The position numbers and the translations under genes were made by a program. Positions 26,043 to 35,447 of a stretch of DNA of 44,407 nucleotides are shown here, piece after piece. The notes under the pieces are model-generated. The model worked only from the letters and a program-made list of their open reading frames with translations, made no database searches and was not told where the DNA came from. Position 1 is the stretch's first letter. Each line of letters begins with the position of its first letter. This DNA comes from Acidimicrobiaceae bacterium. Its GTDB lineage: Bacteria > Actinomycetota > Acidimicrobiia > Acidimicrobiales > Bog-793. The stretch spans positions 70,807 through 115,213 of the forward strand of contig PLKG01000091.1 in the NCBI GenBank assembly GCA_003140595.1, in the 5' to 3' direction.

Positions 26043-29000
26043 TTGTCATTGCTTGTAGCACACGAGGAAAGCGAACGGGCTGAGAGCAGTCCTCTATCGT
26101 CACACGCGCTGCCACCGTCGTCGACGTTGTGGCTCTGGTTTCTCGGTCTCGAAGTCCTCTTTGCCCTGATCTACTTTCCTTTCGGGATTCCCTCGGGAAA
26201 GCCCTTGATCTTAGGTTTCCTTCCTTGGATGGAATGGCCAGGGCAGGTGCCCGCCTGGGCAATGCTGGGTCTATCTGCGGTGGCCGCGATCGCGTACGGA
26301 GTCAAGCGCAATCGGCCAAGCGCGCCACCTGGCTGGTGGTTCCTGGGTGCCGGTGTACTCCTCTTTATCACGGGTGACACGATCTACAAGTTCTGGCACC
26401 AGATCATGGGGCAGAACAACATACCGTTCCCCTCGTTCATAGATGCGATCTACGTAACTATGTACCCGGTTCTAGCTGTAGGGCTGCTACTTCTGGCGCG
26501 CGCGCGGATGCCCGGTGGCGACCGAGCAAGCCTCATCGACTCCCTGACGGTCACCCTCGGAGTGGGGCTTCTCTCATGGATCTTCCTCATTGGTCCTAAC
26601 GTCCGTGCTCCTGGAGGCACGCTCGCAAGGCTGACTGCTGCGGCGTACCCCCTCGGAGATGTTCTTCTGCTGGCGATGCTTGCTCACCTGTGGAGCTCTG
26701 GTGGCCTTCGCCACGCGGCGGGACGGTTGCTCGCGATCGGGGTACTTGGAACGCTCATGTCCGACTCGCTCTATGGGCTGGCCAACCTACACCCGAGCTG
26801 GAGTTGGAACGACGGCAACCCGATCGACCTCGGCTGGATTGTCTTCTACGCGTGCTGGGGAGCGGCCGCATTGCACCCGTCCATGAGAGCTCTGGCCGAG
26901 CCAAGGCCGGCCAGGACACTAACGACGAGCCGCTCCAGGCTCATGCTGCTCGCTACGGTCTCACTCATAGCGCCCGCCGTCCTGCTCGTCGAGGCAGCGC
27001 TCGGCAAACCCGTCGACGCCGAAGTCATTGCAGTGGTTGCGGGCACGATGTTCTTGCTCGTGCTCATGCGTATGGCCGGTCTGGTGCAGGCACACCAACA
27101 GGCCATGAGGCGAGAGAAAGTCCTGCGTCACGCGGCTGACGAATTGGTGGCGGCGTCCGGGCGCGACGGCACCTACCAGGCTATCGCCACTGCCGTGACC
27201 GAACTGGTCTCCGGGCGCAACGACATCTTGGGGGTGACGTTGGCTATATCGAGTCCGGCTGACGGTCTGGTGGTGGCGGCGCAGTCGGGGAACACCGGAG
27301 ACAAGCTTCTCAATCTGATGGCCTCGCGGCCCGAGCTGCGAACATCGCTGAACCGCGGAAAGACGGCTCGTTGGGCGAGCGAAATGACGTCATCGCCCGA
27401 ACGCCCAGACGAGGCGCCGGAGGGCTTTGTCATCTGTCCTCTCGTCTCCAAGGATGGCCTGCGCGGTCTGATCGCAGTTTCCAGCATCGCGGAGCTTTCT
27501 GAAGAGGTAACGAACACGATCGAAACGCTTGCCGCTCAGGCACAACTGGCGCTTGAGCGCGAGACACTCACAGAGACATTTCACGCCCGTCAAAGCGAGG
27601 CCCGCTTCCAGACCCTTGTCCAGAACGCCTCGGACGTCATCCTTGTTGCGCGCCCCGACGCGACCATCACCTATCAGACCCCTTCCGCAACGAGAACCCT
27701 CGGTTACGCGCCAGGCTCACTCGAAGGCCAACGGATAACGAGGCTCCTCCACCCCGAAGACGTCGAGCAGGCGCTGGCTGTCTACACCGGAGTCGCCTTT
27801 CGAGCGGGCGTGTCTGTCACGACACAATGGCGCATCCGGCACAGCGACGGTTCCTGGCGGCACGTCGAGGTGGTGGCGAACAACCTGCTGAGCGATCCGA
27901 CCGTCGAGGGCATTGTCCTCACGATGCGAGACGTGAGCGAACGTAAGGCCCTCGAGGACGAGCTCAAGCACCAGGCATTCCACGACTCGCTTAGTGGGCT
28001 CGCCAATCGCGCACTCTTCCTCGACCGACTGGAGCACGCGTTGGCGCGAGCGGCTAGATCGCAGTCCCTATTGGCCGTTCTCTTCCTCGACCTCGACGAC
28101 TTCAAGCTCGTCAACGACAGCTTCGGGCACGCAGCAGGCGACGATCTCTTGGTCGCGGTCGCTGGGCGCCTCACCAAATCGCTGCGAGTCGGCGACACCG
28201 CGGCCCGCTTTGGCGGTGACGAGTTCGCAGTTCTGCTCGAGGAGGTTGCGGGCTTCGAGGAAGCCAACCAAGTGGCGGAACGTATAATCACCGAGCTGCG
28301 CGTGCCCTTAACGGTTGAAGATCACCAGGTACAGGTGCATGCCAGCATCGGTATCGCCGTCAGCCCGGCAGGAGCCGAAGGTCCGGCCGAGCTGCTTCAG
28401 GCCGCCGATGTGGCAATGTACTCTGCCAAGTCCCGCGGCAAAGGTCGTTACGAGGTGTACCAGCCCGCACTGCAACAGGCCGTGTTAGAGCGGCTGGAAC
28501 GGACTGCGGACCTACAACGAGCAGTGGACAGACAGGAATTCGTAGTTCACTATCAACCGATCGTCACCCTCGACGGCAACGCGACCATCAATGGAGTTGA
28601 GGCGCTGGTTCGTTGGCGTCACCCTGAACGGGGACTTCTACTGCCAAAAGAGTTCATCCCGCTTGCTGAAGACACCGGCCTCATTATCCCGCTCGGGCGA
28701 TGGGTACTTCTGGAAGCGTGTCAACAGGCTCGCCAATGGCAGTTGAACCATAAGCTCTCCGATGCATTTCACGTCAGCGTGAACATATCAGCCCGGCACT
28801 TCGCGCACGACGGCCTGGTGGAGGACGTTTCGAATGCCCTCAAAGCGGGCGGCCTCGATCCGGGAAGCCTCGTTCTGGAGATCACCGAGAGCGTACTCGT
28901 ACAGGATGCCGATTCCGTGATCGCACGAATGCTGGAGCTCAAGTTGCTCGGCGTGTCATTCGCCATTGACGATTTCGGGACGGGCTACTCCTCGCTCAGC

Positions 29001-29318
29001 TACCTGAAGCGCTTCCCGATCGACATATTGAAGGTGGACAAATCCTTCGTTGACGATGTAGGCGAATCAGAAGACAGTGGCGCGCTGGCGGAGGCCATCG
29101 TCCAACTCGGAAACACCTTGAATCTGCAAACTGTCGGCGAGGGTATAGAGCAGGTCCGACAAGTTGAAGGTCTTCGCTCCCTCGGGTGCCAGTTCGGCCA
29201 GGGCTTCTACTTCGCGAAGCCGCTGCGCGCAGAGCAAATCGACGAGCTGTTGTCCCGACTTCCTGCCACCCATCCAACTTTGAAGGCAACCCCCCTGAGA
29301 GAGGACTCCTTGAGATGA
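26043..29318 (+). CDS. Membrane-bound GAF-PAS-GGDEF-EAL cyclic-di-GMP protein
   Basis: A protein of about 1,090 residues that can in principle both make and degrade cyclic di-GMP. About ten membrane helices span residues 25-350. A GAF-like domain (about 355-510) and a PAS domain (RFQTLVQNASDVILVARPDA, about 520-640) follow. The cyclase site RFGGDEF (about 722) is intact and is preceded five residues earlier by the inhibitory RVGD (RxxD). The phosphodiesterase domain retains EAL (VEALVRW), NISARHF, LEITES, IDDFGTGYSSL, KVDKSF, GEGIEQ and QGFYFAKPL, so key metal and catalytic residues are present. The start is uncertain: no early ATG exists. TTG at 26043 with AGGGG upstream is used; TTG at 26010 is an alternative. 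The stop overlaps the next gene by ATGA. Confidence 0.92.
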   Translation: MSLLVAHEESERAESSPLSSHALPPSSTLWLWFLGLEVLFALIYFPFGIPSGKPLILGFLPWMEWPGQVPAWAMLGLSAVAAIAYGVKRNRPSAPPGWWFLGAGVLLFITGDTIYKFWHQIMGQNNIPFPSFIDAIYVTMYPVLAVGLLLLARARMPGGDRASLIDSLTVTLGVGLLSWIFLIGPNVRAPGGTLARLTAAAYPLGDVLLLAMLAHLWSSGGLRHAAGRLLAIGVLGTLMSDSLYGLANLHPSWSWNDGNPIDLGWIVFYACWGAAALHPSMRALAEPRPARTLTTSRSRLMLLATVSLIAPAVLLVEAALGKPVDAEVIAVVAGTMFLLVLMRMAGLVQAHQQAMRREKVLRHAADELVAASGRDGTYQAIATAVTELVSGRNDILGVTLAISSPADGLVVAAQSGNTGDKLLNLMASRPELRTSLNRGKTARWASEMTSSPERPDEAPEGFVICPLVSKDGLRGLIAVSSIAELSEEVTNTIETLAAQAQLALERETLTETFHARQSEARFQTLVQNASDVILVARPDATITYQTPSATRTLGYAPGSLEGQRITRLLHPEDVEQALAVYTGVAFRAGVSVTTQWRIRHSDGSWRHVEVVANNLLSDPTVEGIVLTMRDVSERKALEDELKHQAFHDSLSGLANRALFLDRLEHALARAARSQSLLAVLFLDLDDFKLVNDSFGHAAGDDLLVAVAGRLTKSLRVGDTAARFGGDEFAVLLEEVAGFEEANQVAERIITELRVPLTVEDHQVQVHASIGIAVSPAGAEGPAELLQAADVAMYSAKSRGKGRYEVYQPALQQAVLERLERTADLQRAVDRQEFVVHYQPIVTLDGNATINGVEALVRWRHPERGLLLPKEFIPLAEDTGLIIPLGRWVLLEACQQARQWQLNHKLSDAFHVSVNISARHFAHDGLVEDVSNALKAGGLDPGSLVLEITESVLVQDADSVIARMLELKLLGVSFAIDDFGTGYSSLSYLKRFPIDILKVDKSFVDDVGESEDSGALAEAIVQLGNTLNLQTVGEGIEQVRQVEGLRSLGCQFGQGFYFAKPLRAEQIDELLSRLPATHPTLKATPLREDSLR

Positions 29319-30613
29319 ACGGCCCGACTTCAACCTTGAACGTGGCCTCCACCAACGGCCACGACTTCCATGGTGAGTCAGAAGCCGTGCGGCGTGACGC
29401 GCGGTGGGCGGACCTCGAGCGTCTACGGGCGTCGCACCCAATGATGGACGCGGTGATAGACGAGGTGCACGGCCGAAAGATCCGCATCGGAGATCAATGG
29501 CTCTGTGACTTCGCGTCCTGCAACTATTTGGGATTCGACCTTCACCCGGAGATTATTCAGTCGGTGGAGCGGGAGTTATGGAGATGGGGTACGCATCCGA
29601 GCTGGTCACGGCTGCTTGGCAGTCCTCGCGTTTACGTCGAGATCGAGGAGCAACTCACGGCCCTGCTGGGAGCACCTGACTCGCTGGTGCTCCCGACAAT
29701 CACGATCATTCACTCTTCGGTGATCCCCGCCCTTGCCGGTCAGGGCACCGTCCTGGTCGACTCTCAGGCGCACAAGACCATCTACGAAGGAGCCGCTATC
29801 GCCCATGGGGCGGGCGCGACCATCCACCGCGTCAGAGCGAACGACTACGACCACTTGGAGGAGATCCTGCGCTCGTTACCTGCAGGCGGACCCCGGCTGT
29901 TCTGTATCGATGGAGTGAACAGCATGACTGGCAATGTGCCGGACCTGACCGCATATGCGCGCATATGCCGTGAGTACGAGACGCTTCTCTATGTCGACGA
30001 CGCTCATGGCTTCGGAGTAATCGGAGAGTCGCCTACAGAGGCGATGCCCTACGGACGGCGAGGCAACAGCATTGTCCGATACTTCGATGAAAGCTACGAC
30101 AACATCGTGCTGGTGGCCGGCTTTTCCAAGTCGTACTCGTCGCTGCTCGCCTTCTTGGCGCTTCCCACTTGGATGAAGAACCACCTGAAGGTCGCTGCCG
30201 CGCCCTATCTCTACTCGGGACCGTCGCCAACGGCGTCGCTCGCGACGGTTCTCGCCGGCTTTCGCGTCAACGACGCCGAGGGTGACGATCTTAGGGCGGC
30301 CCTCTGCCGCAAGACCGCTCGAGTACTCGACCGGATCGCGGAGCTTGGTTTACGCACCTTGAACACTTCAGGTTTCCCGGTAATCGAGCTTCCGCTCGGC
30401 GACAGCGATGACATCGACGCCCTGGGACGGTTCCTCTTCGACCGGGGAATCTACGTGACACTGGCTGCGTACCCGCTCGTGCCGAGATCGCAGGTTGGCT
30501 TCCGGGTGCAGATCACAGCGGCCAACGGCGACGACGAGATCGAACAGCTCAACGAGGTCTTAGGTGAACTAGCAGCATGTTTTGACATGCAGCAAGCACC
30601 AGATCCTGCTTGA
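29315..30613 (+). CDS. Alpha-oxoamine-synthase-family PLP enzyme (BioF/SPT/CqsA-like)
   Basis: A 432-residue fold-type I PLP enzyme of the alpha-oxoamine synthase family, which condenses an acyl-CoA with an amino acid (BioF, serine palmitoyltransferase, KBL, CqsA/LqsA autoinducer synthases). Visible sites are the His in DSQAHKTIYEG (about 153), the Asp in YVDDAHGFGVIG (about 230) and the Schiff-base Lys in AGFSKSYSS (about 272). DGVNSMTGN replaces the more usual EGxxSMDGD. The first 35 residues have no counterpart in BioF. The ATG overlaps the TGA of the cyclic-di-GMP gene (ATGA), with AGAGGA about ten bases upstream. No biotin genes are nearby, so biotin synthesis is unlikely; a lipid or signal molecule is more plausible, by inference. 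Confidence 0.85.
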   Translation: MNGPTSTLNVASTNGHDFHGESEAVRRDARWADLERLRASHPMMDAVIDEVHGRKIRIGDQWLCDFASCNYLGFDLHPEIIQSVERELWRWGTHPSWSRLLGSPRVYVEIEEQLTALLGAPDSLVLPTITIIHSSVIPALAGQGTVLVDSQAHKTIYEGAAIAHGAGATIHRVRANDYDHLEEILRSLPAGGPRLFCIDGVNSMTGNVPDLTAYARICREYETLLYVDDAHGFGVIGESPTEAMPYGRRGNSIVRYFDESYDNIVLVAGFSKSYSSLLAFLALPTWMKNHLKVAAAPYLYSGPSPTASLATVLAGFRVNDAEGDDLRAALCRKTARVLDRIAELGLRTLNTSGFPVIELPLGDSDDIDALGRFLFDRGIYVTLAAYPLVPRSQVGFRVQITAANGDDEIEQLNEVLGELAACFDMQQAPDPA

Positions 30614-30641
30614 GCCAAAGTGCGGCGATGGCACACCCAAC

Positions 30642-31913
30642 ATGACCGCGAGGCGGCCCAGTCAAGTCGGAATACTTGCGCCACTGCGGCACCGTGACTT
30701 CCGCCTGTTGTGGACCGGCCTGGTCGTCTCGCTGCTCGGTGACGGGATCTTCCTCGTGGCGGTCGCTTGGGAGGCCTACAAGATCGATGATCAACCTTCA
30801 GCCCTCGCCGGCGTAGGTCTCGCGACTTCGGCTCCCCAAGTTGTTCTTCTCCTCTTCGGCGGGGCGGTTTCCGATCGTCTTCCGCGCCGCATGGTGCTCG
30901 TCGCGGCCGACTCAGCGCGGGCTCTCGCTGTCGGCAGCCTCGCAGTTCTCGCGTCCCTGGGACACCTGGGTCTGTGGGAACTGTGGGCCGTGGCGTTCGT
31001 AATCGGCGCCGCAACGGCGTTCGCTGCCCCGGCGTTCGACGCCATTGTGCCCACGTTGGTGCCCGAAGAGCGGCTGCTGGAGGCTAACGGACTAGACCAA
31101 TTCATGCGACCAGCAGCGCTTCAGTTGCTTGGCCCAGCCATTGGTGGAGTGCTTCTCACTACGGTCGGCAGCGCAGGCGCATTCGGTACGGACGCGCTTT
31201 CCTTTGTGATCTCTGGGTGTTGCATAGCCGCGCTCTCCCCAGTTGCGTCAGTCACTGTGCCTGTCGAGAGCGGATCGCTGTGGGCCGACATTGGAGTCGG
31301 CTTGCGTTATGTCCGGAGCCAGGTGTGGCTCTGGGGGACTTTTGTGTCCGCCACTTTCACCTATCTACTCTTCCTGGGACCCACCTATGTGCTCGTTCCG
31401 TACCTGGTCAAGAACCGGCTACATGGCAGCGCCGCCACACTCGGGGTTGTGCTAGGCCTCGGAGGACTCGGCGCTCTGTCTGCGGCGGCTGTCACTGCAC
31501 AGGTCGGTGATCGGGGCCGTCACCCGATCACATTCCTGTACGCAGCGTGGACGGGAGCAACGCTCCTCGTGGCTGGCTACGGGTTGGTCACCCTTCGGTG
31601 GCAGCTCGCGGCGCTCGTGTTCTCGGTGGGAGCTCTCGAAGCGGCCGGAACTGTCGTGTGGGCGACGCTCAAACAGCGACTCGTGCCGAGCCGACTGCTT
31701 GGCCGAGTTTCGAGCATTGACTGGTTCGTGTCGACGGCGCTGATGCCGCTGTCGTACGTGTTGACTCCGCTCGTCGTGCGCCTCGTCGGTGTGAGCGCGA
31801 CCTTTGAACTAGCGGGCACACTTGGAGCGGTCGTGACTCTTGGCTTCCTGTTCTTACCCGGCATGCGAACCAATGAGCGCCCGACGACGGCGCCGGAGGT
31901 CGCCGGGCGATAG
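30642..31913 (+). CDS. MFS exporter (EntS/MFS_3-like)
   Basis: A 423-residue major facilitator with about 12 membrane helices and a short polar C-terminus. It opens with LRHRDFRLLWTGLVVSLLGDGIF and has the loop 2-3 motif GGAVSDRLPRRMVLVAAD, followed by the ANGLDQFMRPAALQLLGPAIGG segment characteristic of EntS-like exporters. These expel siderophores, drugs or other small products by proton antiport. ATG at 30642 is chosen since the sequence matching the family begins shortly after it; a TTG at 30582 in frame overlaps the previous gene but lacks support. Only 28 bases separate it from the PLP-enzyme stop, so the three genes probably form one transcript, and it may export the PLP-enzyme product. 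Confidence 0.88.
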   Translation: MTARRPSQVGILAPLRHRDFRLLWTGLVVSLLGDGIFLVAVAWEAYKIDDQPSALAGVGLATSAPQVVLLLFGGAVSDRLPRRMVLVAADSARALAVGSLAVLASLGHLGLWELWAVAFVIGAATAFAAPAFDAIVPTLVPEERLLEANGLDQFMRPAALQLLGPAIGGVLLTTVGSAGAFGTDALSFVISGCCIAALSPVASVTVPVESGSLWADIGVGLRYVRSQVWLWGTFVSATFTYLLFLGPTYVLVPYLVKNRLHGSAATLGVVLGLGGLGALSAAAVTAQVGDRGRHPITFLYAAWTGATLLVAGYGLVTLRWQLAALVFSVGALEAAGTVVWATLKQRLVPSRLLGRVSSIDWFVSTALMPLSYVLTPLVVRLVGVSATFELAGTLGAVVTLGFLFLPGMRTNERPTTAPEVAGR

Positions 31914-32525
31914 CAAGCCTTCTCAACCAGCTTCTCGACGCGGCGTTGGATGCCCATCTGCCCGTTGCCAGTCCATGGGCGAGGGTGCCACCTCCTCGTA
32001 CCATGTAGACCGATATACGCTTTCTCAAAGCCGCCGCTCTCCGTGTGCTCACCGCCGCGGTCGCTGCGCCGTGCCGTTCGATGGGCGCCGCAGCGCATCC
32101 GGGGACAACCGGACTCCGCCGCTCAGATATCGACGATGCGACGGAAACGCTGCGAGTTGCGAACAACATCGTCGTCATCGAAATGGTTGGCAGCGAGCCG
32201 TGCCGACCGAAGAGGAGCATCGAGTCGGTCAAGCCCACATCTTGCAGCGGCAGTCGGTTCGGGTGAGTTCGTCGTCGGCGAAAACCTAGCTGGTCGTCGA
32301 GAACCGCAGAGACGCAATTCTGACTGCGCGGCGGCGCAAGCGGCGAACCTCAAGACGGCAACGACTGCCCACATCGAGGTCCCTATTCGACGCAAAGGCA
32401 CGTTCGGCGGCCAGGCACCCGCTGGCCGAATAGCGGCGGCTGGGCGATGTCGGCTCCGGAGTGCTGCCATCGACACCTTGAGTAACGAACTCATCCAGCG
32501 GCCAGCATGAGAACGGCCACCCGCG
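31914..32525. other. Gene-poor convergent interval
   Basis: These 612 bases lie between the ends of the MFS gene and the S53 peptidase gene. Overlapping open frames exist on both strands but show no domain motif. No clear terminator hairpin was found, although transcripts must end here from both sides. Confidence 0.45.
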
Positions 32526-35447
32526 TCAGTAGCGATACATTGCCGCGGCGACCCTCCTACTTTTCCCGCCAACTGCGGACACCGTTACGTAAACGACGCC
32601 TGAACCAGCAGGCACGGTAGCTGTGATCTCAGACGACGAAAGGACGCGCACGCCCGTTGCCAGTGTCCCACCGAAGTGCACCAGGACGGTCCCGACAAAG
32701 TTGCTTCCCTGAATCGTGACCGGGGTGCCGCCTCTCGTGGGTCCGGCGGTGGGCGTGAGCTTGGTGACCCTCGGCGCGGCCACGAACGCGTACCTGGCTG
32801 TGCTGGTTCTCTTGCTTAACCCACCGAAAGCCGAAACGGTCACGTAGACAGTGCCCGACCTCGGCGGCGAAGTAGCGATGATCTCCGATGACGACAGCAC
32901 ACGCACGCCCGTTGCCAGTGTCCCACCGAAGCGCACCGACACGGTCCCAACGAAGTTGCGTCCCCAAATGCCCACCTTCGTGCCGCCCTTAGCGGGTCCT
33001 GTGGTCGGCGTGATCCCGGCGACAGTCGGAGCTGGCACGAAGGTGAACCTGTCCCTGGCAGTTCTCCCGCTGGACCCACCGGCGGTGGAAACCGTCACAT
33101 CAATGGCGCCGGAGCCTGTCGGCGCAACCGCGCTGATCTCAGATGATGAGAGGAGGTGAACATTCGTTGCCGGTATCCCACCAAAACGCACCGATACGGC
33201 TCCGACGAAGTTGCTTCCCACGACCGTCACCTTCGTGCCGCCCAGCGCCGGGCCAGCAGCGGGCGTCACTCCAGTGACTGTCGGCGGCGGTGGGACCCCG
33301 AAGGTGAACTCATCAGCCACAGTGACTGGACTGAGCGTCATGTCCTCCACTGAGATCACGAGATTATCCGTTCCCGACTCTGTGACCGGGAGAGTGCCGG
33401 TACAAAGTGTGGTTGTCGAGCAGGAAACGGTGATCCATGTTGCACCGACCTCAAGCTCATCCGCTCCCGCGACCGGGAGGAACCCTGAACCAGTGATGGT
33501 CACCGGGGTCGACTCGTTGGTCGGCCCCTCATTCGGCGACACGCCGGTGATGGTGGTGCCGAGATCCGTCCCGGATTCAAAGCACATCTGAGCGGCGAGC
33601 CCTGGGTAGAAATTGCCGGTATGAGCGAGAATGGGAGATCCGAGGCCGCTCGCCATGTCGTAACCCACCGTCGCCGGGTAAAGGCCACCTGAATAGCCGG
33701 ACGGCGAGTAGTCGTTGTTGCCTGTCGTTATGTCATTGAAGGCGAGAGCATGATAAAACGAAGCCCAAGCAGCGATGTTGTAGAGAGCTGCAGGCTGCAT
33801 GAAGGCGTCTCCCGACCCGTCGTATGTGCAAAAGGGGGATGCGCCGATCAGTGCAGCGGCTGCCGCCCACAGCGGTGCTGCTGCGCTCGTACCACCAACC
33901 GGCCCCCAGCCAGTTGCGAAACTTGAGTTCGATCCGCTGTAAAAGAAGGTGTACCCGGAACTCGGGTCAGCGTCCGCCGAGACGTCTGGAACCTGACGTA
34001 AGTAAGGGACGGTCGATCCGCACAATGTCGGATTGGAACTCGAGTACGAGCTGATCAAACCTGGGACCTTGGGGTGATCCTGGTAGAAGGGCATGCACTC
34101 GGCTGCCGATACCCCGCCCCCGCCGGCGCCGCCCGTGTCGGTCGAGTCATTCCACACGCTCTCGGAGTTGGCGACGAGCGACGTGCCTCCAACCCCGATG
34201 ACGTAGGGCTGGCTTGCCGGATCGAGCACCGAAGGAGTGGGCCCGTTCGTCGTGCCCTTGTCGCTGTAACAGTCGGTCGAGCCGGTGTCGCCCGCAGCCG
34301 AGAACACTGTCTGGCCTTGCGTCGCAGCCTGTGCGAAGAGAGCGCTCTCTGACTGGACCAATGCGATTCCTGCGTCCAACTCGCAGAATCCCCAGGAGAC
34401 GGACACGACCTCGTCGGTGTCGGAGTTGACGATGGTCGAATAGACGTCCCAGCTGTTCGAGTTGCCTTCCTGATAGACGTCGACAGTCGCGTCGGGGGCG
34501 AGCCCGATGATGTCCTCGATGTCGAGGGCCGCTTCGCCGGTGCCCGCGCCTGAACCGGTGCCTCCGTCGACCGGTATGTAGTTCACGGTGGTGTCAGTCC
34601 CGTAACACACCTGGTAAGCCGCGACGTCGGTAGGCAAATTCGGCTCGAACTCGACTAGGGCGACTTTGACTCCCTGTCCGAAATCACCCAAGGCGTAGAG
34701 CGGATCAAAGCCGTAGAAAGCAGCCAACTGATCGGCCGTGTGGCTCCCGCCCGAGCTAGCAGCGGCGATGGCTGCCGCGCAAGGTGTTGGACCCGCCATT
34801 GTCGGATCAGCGTCTCGCGAAGCGCGCGATGCGGATCGCGGGACATGCGGACTCGCAAGCAAGCTCTCGGGCGGAACGACATCGCTGAGGCCGAGAATCC
34901 CCTGGATGTACACGGCCACAGACGCCGAAATGCTCGGTGGCCACAAGGTTGTGAAGGCCGTGCGTCCGTTGGGTAGCCGGTAGTCCACGAGCCGCACATG
35001 CAAGGCACGATCGAGTGCTGCCACTGGCGCAAGTACCGGGATCGAGAGTCGATCCGCGGCCACTTGCCCAGGGTGGAGTCCGTCGGAGCGGAGCACGGCG
35101 TCGACAGCCTCCACCTCAGACAACGGAGGACCGAAAAGTTGACCGAATTGGCCGGGGCGGAGGAAGTGGTGGAAGTCCGGCGAGTGCCGATCAGACAGAG
35201 ATGCGATGAAGGAGGCCACGGCCGACGGATCTGGCAGCTTTAGCGTGACGTCGATATGAAGATCAGTCGAGGACGACAGGCGTCCAAGCGCGAGTGAGCG
35301 CGCTGGAGGTAGTGGGCTGGCGCTCCGATACAACACCGCGAGCCCAGATGAGACAACCGCTTGCGCGTTCGAACGGATAGGGAAAGAAGTGGTGCATGAG
35401 AACACTGCAACTACAGGTACGAATGAAACTACTAGGCGGCGTCGCAT
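32526..35447 (-). CDS. Secreted S53 (sedolisin/kumamolisin) peptidase with four IPT/TIG domains
   Basis: A 973-residue exported serine-carboxyl peptidase, a class active at acid pH. A signal peptide covers about residues 1-29. The pro-kumamolisin domain (about 45-190) includes SPDFHHFLRPGQFGQLFGP. The catalytic domain (about 230-615) has Glu and Asp in GEAALDIED (about 300-310), the oxyanion Asp in SAAGDTGS and the nucleophile in GGTSAAAP (about 521). A Gly/Asp-rich C-terminal part of this domain could hold the calcium site. Four IPT/TIG immunoglobulin-like domains follow (about 629-718, 719-804, 805-888, 889-973), probably for adhesion or substrate binding. The ATG follows directly on the stop of the small membrane gene (TAGATG) and has no strong site of its own, so translation is likely coupled. 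Confidence 0.95.
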   Translation of the reverse strand: MRRRLVVSFVPVVAVFSCTTSFPIRSNAQAVVSSGLAVLYRSASPLPPARSLALGRLSSSTDLHIDVTLKLPDPSAVASFIASLSDRHSPDFHHFLRPGQFGQLFGPPLSEVEAVDAVLRSDGLHPGQVAADRLSIPVLAPVAALDRALHVRLVDYRLPNGRTAFTTLWPPSISASVAVYIQGILGLSDVVPPESLLASPHVPRSASRASRDADPTMAGPTPCAAAIAAASSGGSHTADQLAAFYGFDPLYALGDFGQGVKVALVEFEPNLPTDVAAYQVCYGTDTTVNYIPVDGGTGSGAGTGEAALDIEDIIGLAPDATVDVYQEGNSNSWDVYSTIVNSDTDEVVSVSWGFCELDAGIALVQSESALFAQAATQGQTVFSAAGDTGSTDCYSDKGTTNGPTPSVLDPASQPYVIGVGGTSLVANSESVWNDSTDTGGAGGGGVSAAECMPFYQDHPKVPGLISSYSSSNPTLCGSTVPYLRQVPDVSADADPSSGYTFFYSGSNSSFATGWGPVGGTSAAAPLWAAAAALIGASPFCTYDGSGDAFMQPAALYNIAAWASFYHALAFNDITTGNNDYSPSGYSGGLYPATVGYDMASGLGSPILAHTGNFYPGLAAQMCFESGTDLGTTITGVSPNEGPTNESTPVTITGSGFLPVAGADELEVGATWITVSCSTTTLCTGTLPVTESGTDNLVISVEDMTLSPVTVADEFTFGVPPPPTVTGVTPAAGPALGGTKVTVVGSNFVGAVSVRFGGIPATNVHLLSSSEISAVAPTGSGAIDVTVSTAGGSSGRTARDRFTFVPAPTVAGITPTTGPAKGGTKVGIWGRNFVGTVSVRFGGTLATGVRVLSSSEIIATSPPRSGTVYVTVSAFGGLSKRTSTARYAFVAAPRVTKLTPTAGPTRGGTPVTIQGSNFVGTVLVHFGGTLATGVRVLSSSEITATVPAGSGVVYVTVSAVGGKSRRVAAAMYRY
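32530..33300 (-). repeat. 255-base tandem repeats encoding IPT/TIG domains
   Basis: The last three IPT domains lie on an exact 255-base (85-codon) period: the GTTGCC element recurs at 32656, 32911 and 33166. The segments beginning at 32656 and 32911 are nearly identical for about 30 bases, while the third has diverged. This indicates in-frame tandem duplication, with the two distal copies most recent. Repeat number could vary between strains by recombination. Confidence 0.85.

Noticed and set aside
31669-32238. 189-codon minus-strand frame after the MFS gene
   Set aside because: Half of it is antisense to the MFS coding region and the rest shows no motif or ribosome-binding site.
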